A stretch of 7,946 bases of DNA from contig JAVBRX010000153.1 of the NCBI GenBank assembly GCA_031547465.1, positions 1-7,946 of the forward strand, in the 5' to 3' direction. This document shows positions 5,634 through 7,946 of the stretch, piece after piece. The position numbers and the translations under genes were made by a program. Below the pieces are notes generated by a model, which was given only the letters and a program-made list of their open reading frames with translations, searched no databases and had not been told where the DNA came from. The DNA is from Hohaiivirga sp031547465 (lineage in GTDB: Bacteria > Pseudomonadota > Alphaproteobacteria > Rhizobiales > Beijerinckiaceae). How positions within the stretch are numbered: position 1 is the stretch's first letter; every line of letters starts with the position of its first letter.

Positions 5634-7031
5634 ATGGCCGGAAAAACCAAAGTAGCCGTTATCGGCGGCGGCCCCGGCGGGTATGTGGCGGCAATCCGTG
5701 CAGCACAGCTCGGGGCCGACGTCACCTTGATCGAGAAAGGTGATCTTGGTGGCACCTGCCTCAATGTCGGCTGCATTCCGACCAAATCCTTGCTGCACTC
5801 TGCAACCCTCTACGAGGATGCAAAGCATGGCGCATCCTGCGGAATCATCGCCGATGTGCGCCTAGATTTCAAGAAAACGCAGGAACACAAGCAGTCCATC
5901 GTTAAGCAACTGGTCGGTGGCGTGAGGGGACTGCTTTCCGCCAATAAAATCCAGGTAATTGCCGGTACAGCAGCCTTTGCCAGCAAAACTGAATTGAAGG
6001 TCAAAACCGCCTCCGGCGAACAATCCGTCAAGTTCGACAAGGCAATCATCGCTGCCGGGTCAGAACCGGCGATTCCGCCGATCCCCGGCATCGACTCTCC
6101 AAAGTGCATTGACAGCACCGGCGCGCTTGCCCTTGCCGCCGTTCCGAAAACGCTAGCTATCGTCGGTGGCGGTGTGATCGGCATGGAGATTGCCACCCTT
6201 TATAACGCCTTTGGTACCAAGGTTACTGTAGTCGAGGCGCTGGATGAAATTCTGCCGTCCATGGATACGGAACTCGCCCGTATCGTTCGCGCCGAACTGA
6301 CTCGCAAAGGCGTGATCATTCATACGAGTGCGAAAGTTGCAGCCATCGAAGATAAGGGGCAGGAAGCCGCCCTGCGCGTTCAGCCAGCCAAGGGGCCGGA
6401 GATAACCGTCTCCGGCGAAAAGATTCTGATCGCCACCGGGCGCAAGAGCGGAGCCGTCAATCTGGGCCTGGAGACTATCGGCATCACGCATGAGCGCAAC
6501 TGGATCAAAGTCGACAAGCGGATGGAAACCAACGTCAAAGGCATCTACGCTATCGGCGATTGCAACGGCCAGATCCTGCTGGCGCATGTCGCCTCGGCGC
6601 AGGGAGAGATTGCCGTCGAGAACGCCCTCGGTCATCCGGCCATATTCGATCCGGCGACGACACCGGCCTGTATCTACACTAACCCGGAATTTGCCGGTGT
6701 CGGCCTCACCGAGGAACAAGCGAAAGCCAAAGGCATAGCCTACATCGTTGGCAAGTTCCCCCTCGTCGCCAACGGCAAGGCGCTGATCATGGGCGGCGGC
6801 AATGGCATGGTCAAGATCATCGCCGGGAAGGACTACAAGGAAATCCTCGGCGTCCACATCGTTGGCCCGCGCGCCACCGACCTTATTGCCGAGGCTGCCC
6901 TCGCCATCGGCATGGAGGCGACCATTGACGACCTGCTCGCTACGATCCACGCTCACCCCACAGTGGCGGAAGCTGTCCGGGAAGCCGCCCTCGCTGTCGA
7001 CAAACGGGCGATTCATATCCCGAATAAGTAA
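5634..7031 (+). CDS. lpd: Dihydrolipoyl dehydrogenase, E3 component
   Basis: This FAD-dependent enzyme re-oxidises the dihydrolipoyl group of E2 and reduces NAD+. Its 465 residues match the family length. Visible parts: FAD-binding IGGGPGGYVAA (10-20); the redox disulfide Cys42/Cys47 in GGTCLNVGCIPTKSLL; NAD-binding VGGGVIGMEIA (177-187) with Glu201 ending the strand VTVVE, as in NAD-specific enzymes; the second FAD motif IYAIGDC (304-310); and the C-terminal dimerisation domain with HAHPTVAE (439-446), giving the His441/Glu446 acid-base pair. All catalytic residues are present. AGGAG at 5620-5624 supports the ATG. It stands 179 bases after acoC, behind a strong terminator, so its expression may be set apart from acoABC. 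It probably serves this complex; serving other lipoyl complexes too is possible. Confidence 0.95.
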   Translation: MAGKTKVAVIGGGPGGYVAAIRAAQLGADVTLIEKGDLGGTCLNVGCIPTKSLLHSATLYEDAKHGASCGIIADVRLDFKKTQEHKQSIVKQLVGGVRGLLSANKIQVIAGTAAFASKTELKVKTASGEQSVKFDKAIIAAGSEPAIPPIPGIDSPKCIDSTGALALAAVPKTLAIVGGGVIGMEIATLYNAFGTKVTVVEALDEILPSMDTELARIVRAELTRKGVIIHTSAKVAAIEDKGQEAALRVQPAKGPEITVSGEKILIATGRKSGAVNLGLETIGITHERNWIKVDKRMETNVKGIYAIGDCNGQILLAHVASAQGEIAVENALGHPAIFDPATTPACIYTNPEFAGVGLTEEQAKAKGIAYIVGKFPLVANGKALIMGGGNGMVKIIAGKDYKEILGVHIVGPRATDLIAEAALAIGMEATIDDLLATIHAHPTVAEAVREAALAVDKRAIHIPNK

Positions 7032-7058
7032 GCTGCAAAATCTGCACCAACCCATACT

Positions 7059-7089
7059 CGGCGGCCAGTTTCTGGCCGCCGTTTTATTT
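7059..7089 (+). terminator. Rho-independent terminator after lpd
   Basis: A perfect 10-bp GC-rich stem CGGCGGCCAG/CTGGCCGCCG (7059-7068 and 7072-7081) with a TTT loop is followed by TTTTATTT (7082-7089). It lies 27 bases after the lpd stop codon and marks the end of the aco-lpd transcript, separating it from the last SDR gene. Confidence 0.9.
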
Positions 7090-7187
7090 GGTGCATCGGA
7101 AAAGACATTTACTGCTAATTCTATGAAACGTACCGTTTTGCAGCCAGCACCCGAAAAAATTGATCAAGTACGACTGCCCTTCCGCAT

Positions 7188-7216
7188 TTGACAGCCCCCT
7201 CACAACAATAAAGAAT
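7188..7216 (+). promoter_or_regulatory. Predicted sigma-70-type promoter of the third SDR gene
   Basis: A perfect -35 hexamer TTGACA (7188-7193) is followed after 17 bases by AAGAAT (7211-7216), four of six matches to TATAAT. Transcription would start near 7223, about 130 bases before the SDR start. The weak -10 box would fit a promoter that needs an activator or is easily repressed. Confidence 0.5.
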
Positions 7217-7227
7217 ACTTGAGGGGG
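7195..7227. repeat. Operator-like inverted repeat across the promoter core
   Basis: CCCCCTCA (7195-7202) and TGAGGGGG (7220-7227) form a perfect 8-bp inverted repeat with a 17-base spacer. The arms begin just after the -35 hexamer and end at the expected transcription start, so a protein bound here would cover the -10 region. It lacks a following T-run, which argues against a terminator. Confidence 0.5.
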
Positions 7228-7351
7228 CGGGGAACCAAAGAAGGAGATGCCTGACAGAAGATTCAAGATGACGTCTCGACGCGCCGCGATCAAAGCGCAT
7301 CGGGAATCTCATACGGTTTGTCAAAACAATAAACTAAAGGGAGAATTCATC

Positions 7352-7946
7352 ATGAAACGTCTGGAAAATAAAGTTGCCATCATCACCGGAGCCGGGAACG
7401 GCATGGGGCGCGCCACCGCGATCCTGTTTGCCAAGGAAGGGGCTTCGGTTGCTGTGACAGATCTGAACGAGGCTGACGGAATTGAAACCGTTCGCCAGAT
7501 CGAAGGCTCCGGCGGTTCGGCCAAATTCTGGCGCATGAACGTTGCCGACGAAACAGAAGTTCAGACCGTCTTTGCCGAAATTGTTGAAACTTTTGGGGGA
7601 CTCGACATCCTGATCAATAACGCGGGCATCACCGGCGTCGACAAACCGACCCATGAGGTTTCTGAAAAGGAATGGGATGCGGTTTTTTCCGTTGATGTGA
7701 AGGGCGTATTCTTCTGCACCAAACATGCAATTCCCCTGATGAAAAAGAACGGCAAGGGCAGCATTGTCAACATGTCGTCGATCTACGGGCTGGTAGGCTC
7801 CCGCGAACTCGCCCCCTACCATGCCGCCAAGGGCGCGGTGACGCTGATGACGAAAAAAGATGCGGTAACCTATGGCCGCGACGGCATCCGCGTCAATTCA
7901 ATCCACCCTGGAACCATCCTGACGCCCCTCGTCAGAGACTTGGGTA
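7352..7946 (+). CDS. Short-chain dehydrogenase/reductase, 3' end beyond window
   Basis: The frame stays open to the window edge; 198 residues are visible of an expected 250 or so. Marks: TGAGNGMG cofactor loop (12-19), Asp37 in VTDLNE favouring NAD(H), NNAG (89-92), Ser143 in NMSSIYG, Tyr156 and Lys160 in YHAAK, and GIRVNSIHPG (178-187). The tetrad position usually held by Asn is Asp115 (SVDVKG). The SSIYGLVG and KKDAVTYGRDGIRVN stretches recall the cyclopentanol/cyclohexanol and dihydrodiol dehydrogenase branch of SDRs, from memory of those families. AAAGGGAG at 7336-7343, eight bases before the ATG, decides the start over the in-frame ATGs at 7247 and 7268. It is a separate transcription unit from lpd, behind a terminator and with its own predicted promoter. 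A secondary-alcohol dehydrogenase is likely; the substrate is unknown. Confidence 0.92.
   Translation, partial: MKRLENKVAIITGAGNGMGRATAILFAKEGASVAVTDLNEADGIETVRQIEGSGGSAKFWRMNVADETEVQTVFAEIVETFGGLDILINNAGITGVDKPTHEVSEKEWDAVFSVDVKGVFFCTKHAIPLMKKNGKGSIVNMSSIYGLVGSRELAPYHAAKGAVTLMTKKDAVTYGRDGIRVNSIHPGTILTPLVRDLG

Larger units (their letters stand above)
7091..7351 (+). other. Regulatory-looking gap before the third SDR gene
   Basis: No gene is supported here. Besides the predicted promoter and inverted repeat listed separately, it holds a 5-bp inverted repeat AAACG-TAC-CGTTT (7126-7138) and the 8-base palindrome TTGATCAA (7160-7167), both upstream of the promoter where an activator or repressor could bind. 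Both are too short to assign. Downstream of the promoter, a leader of about 130 bases contains two ATGs (7247 and 7268) in frame with the SDR. Confidence 0.4.

Noticed and set aside
6153..7055. Long minus-strand open frame of 300 codons antisense to lpd
   Set aside because: It lies opposite a gene with full dihydrolipoyl dehydrogenase motifs, shows no recognisable domain and matches the expected effect of GC-biased third codon positions. The same holds for the minus-strand frames opposite acoA, acoB, acoC and the DUF296 gene.
7160..7167. TTGATCAA palindrome as an FNR or CRP site
   Set aside because: The FNR consensus needs four bases between the half-sites and the CRP consensus is TGTGA-N6-TCACA; neither fits. 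An eight-base palindrome alone is too weak to call.
7247..7351. Upstream in-frame ATGs (7247 and 7268) as starts of the third SDR
   Set aside because: They would add 28-35 residues unlike any SDR N-terminus and have badly spaced Shine-Dalgarno sites, whereas 7352 has AAAGGGAG at eight bases and gives a standard SDR start.

Overview
The window is a stretch of chromosome-like, moderately GC-rich DNA with every gene on the plus strand. It encodes a thiamine-diphosphate-dependent acetoin dehydrogenase-type multienzyme complex surrounded by short-chain dehydrogenases/reductases (SDRs). The separate E1 alpha, E1 beta, E2 and E3 subunits, the good Shine-Dalgarno sites, the Rho-independent terminators and the sigma-70-like promoters fit a Gram-negative proteobacterium, but I cannot name the genus. 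I see no insertion sequence, tRNA, rRNA, CRISPR array, integrase or regulator gene.

Layout. Positions 1-575 hold the C-terminal two thirds of an SDR that starts upstream of the window. After 43 bases comes a stand-alone DUF296/PPC-domain protein (619-1077). A 200-base gap with small hairpins leads to a complete FabG-like SDR (1293-2045). An AT-rich gap carries a near-consensus promoter and then the E1 alpha gene acoA (2180-3223). This overlaps the E1 beta gene acoB (3220-4203) by four bases, and the E2 gene acoC (4213-5454) follows after nine bases. A 179-base gap with nested inverted repeats and a textbook terminator separates acoC from the E3 gene (dihydrolipoyl dehydrogenase, 5634-7031). 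A second clear terminator closes that gene. After a further roughly 260 bases with a TTGACA promoter and an operator-like inverted repeat, a third SDR begins (7352) and runs off the window end. It has no stop codon inside the window.

How the genes may work together. E1 (AcoA/AcoB) would cleave acetoin or a related alpha-hydroxyketone. E2 would pass the acyl group from its lipoyl arm to CoA, and E3 would re-oxidise the lipoyl group with NAD+. The SDRs could feed this by oxidising a vicinal diol or other secondary alcohol to the ketone. Three SDRs plus a DUF296 protein is more than a plain 2,3-butanediol/acetoin route needs, so the true substrate may not be acetoin. That is inference. The most unusual non-coding part is the E2-E3 junction, where an intrinsic terminator lies only 33 bases before the E3 start codon.
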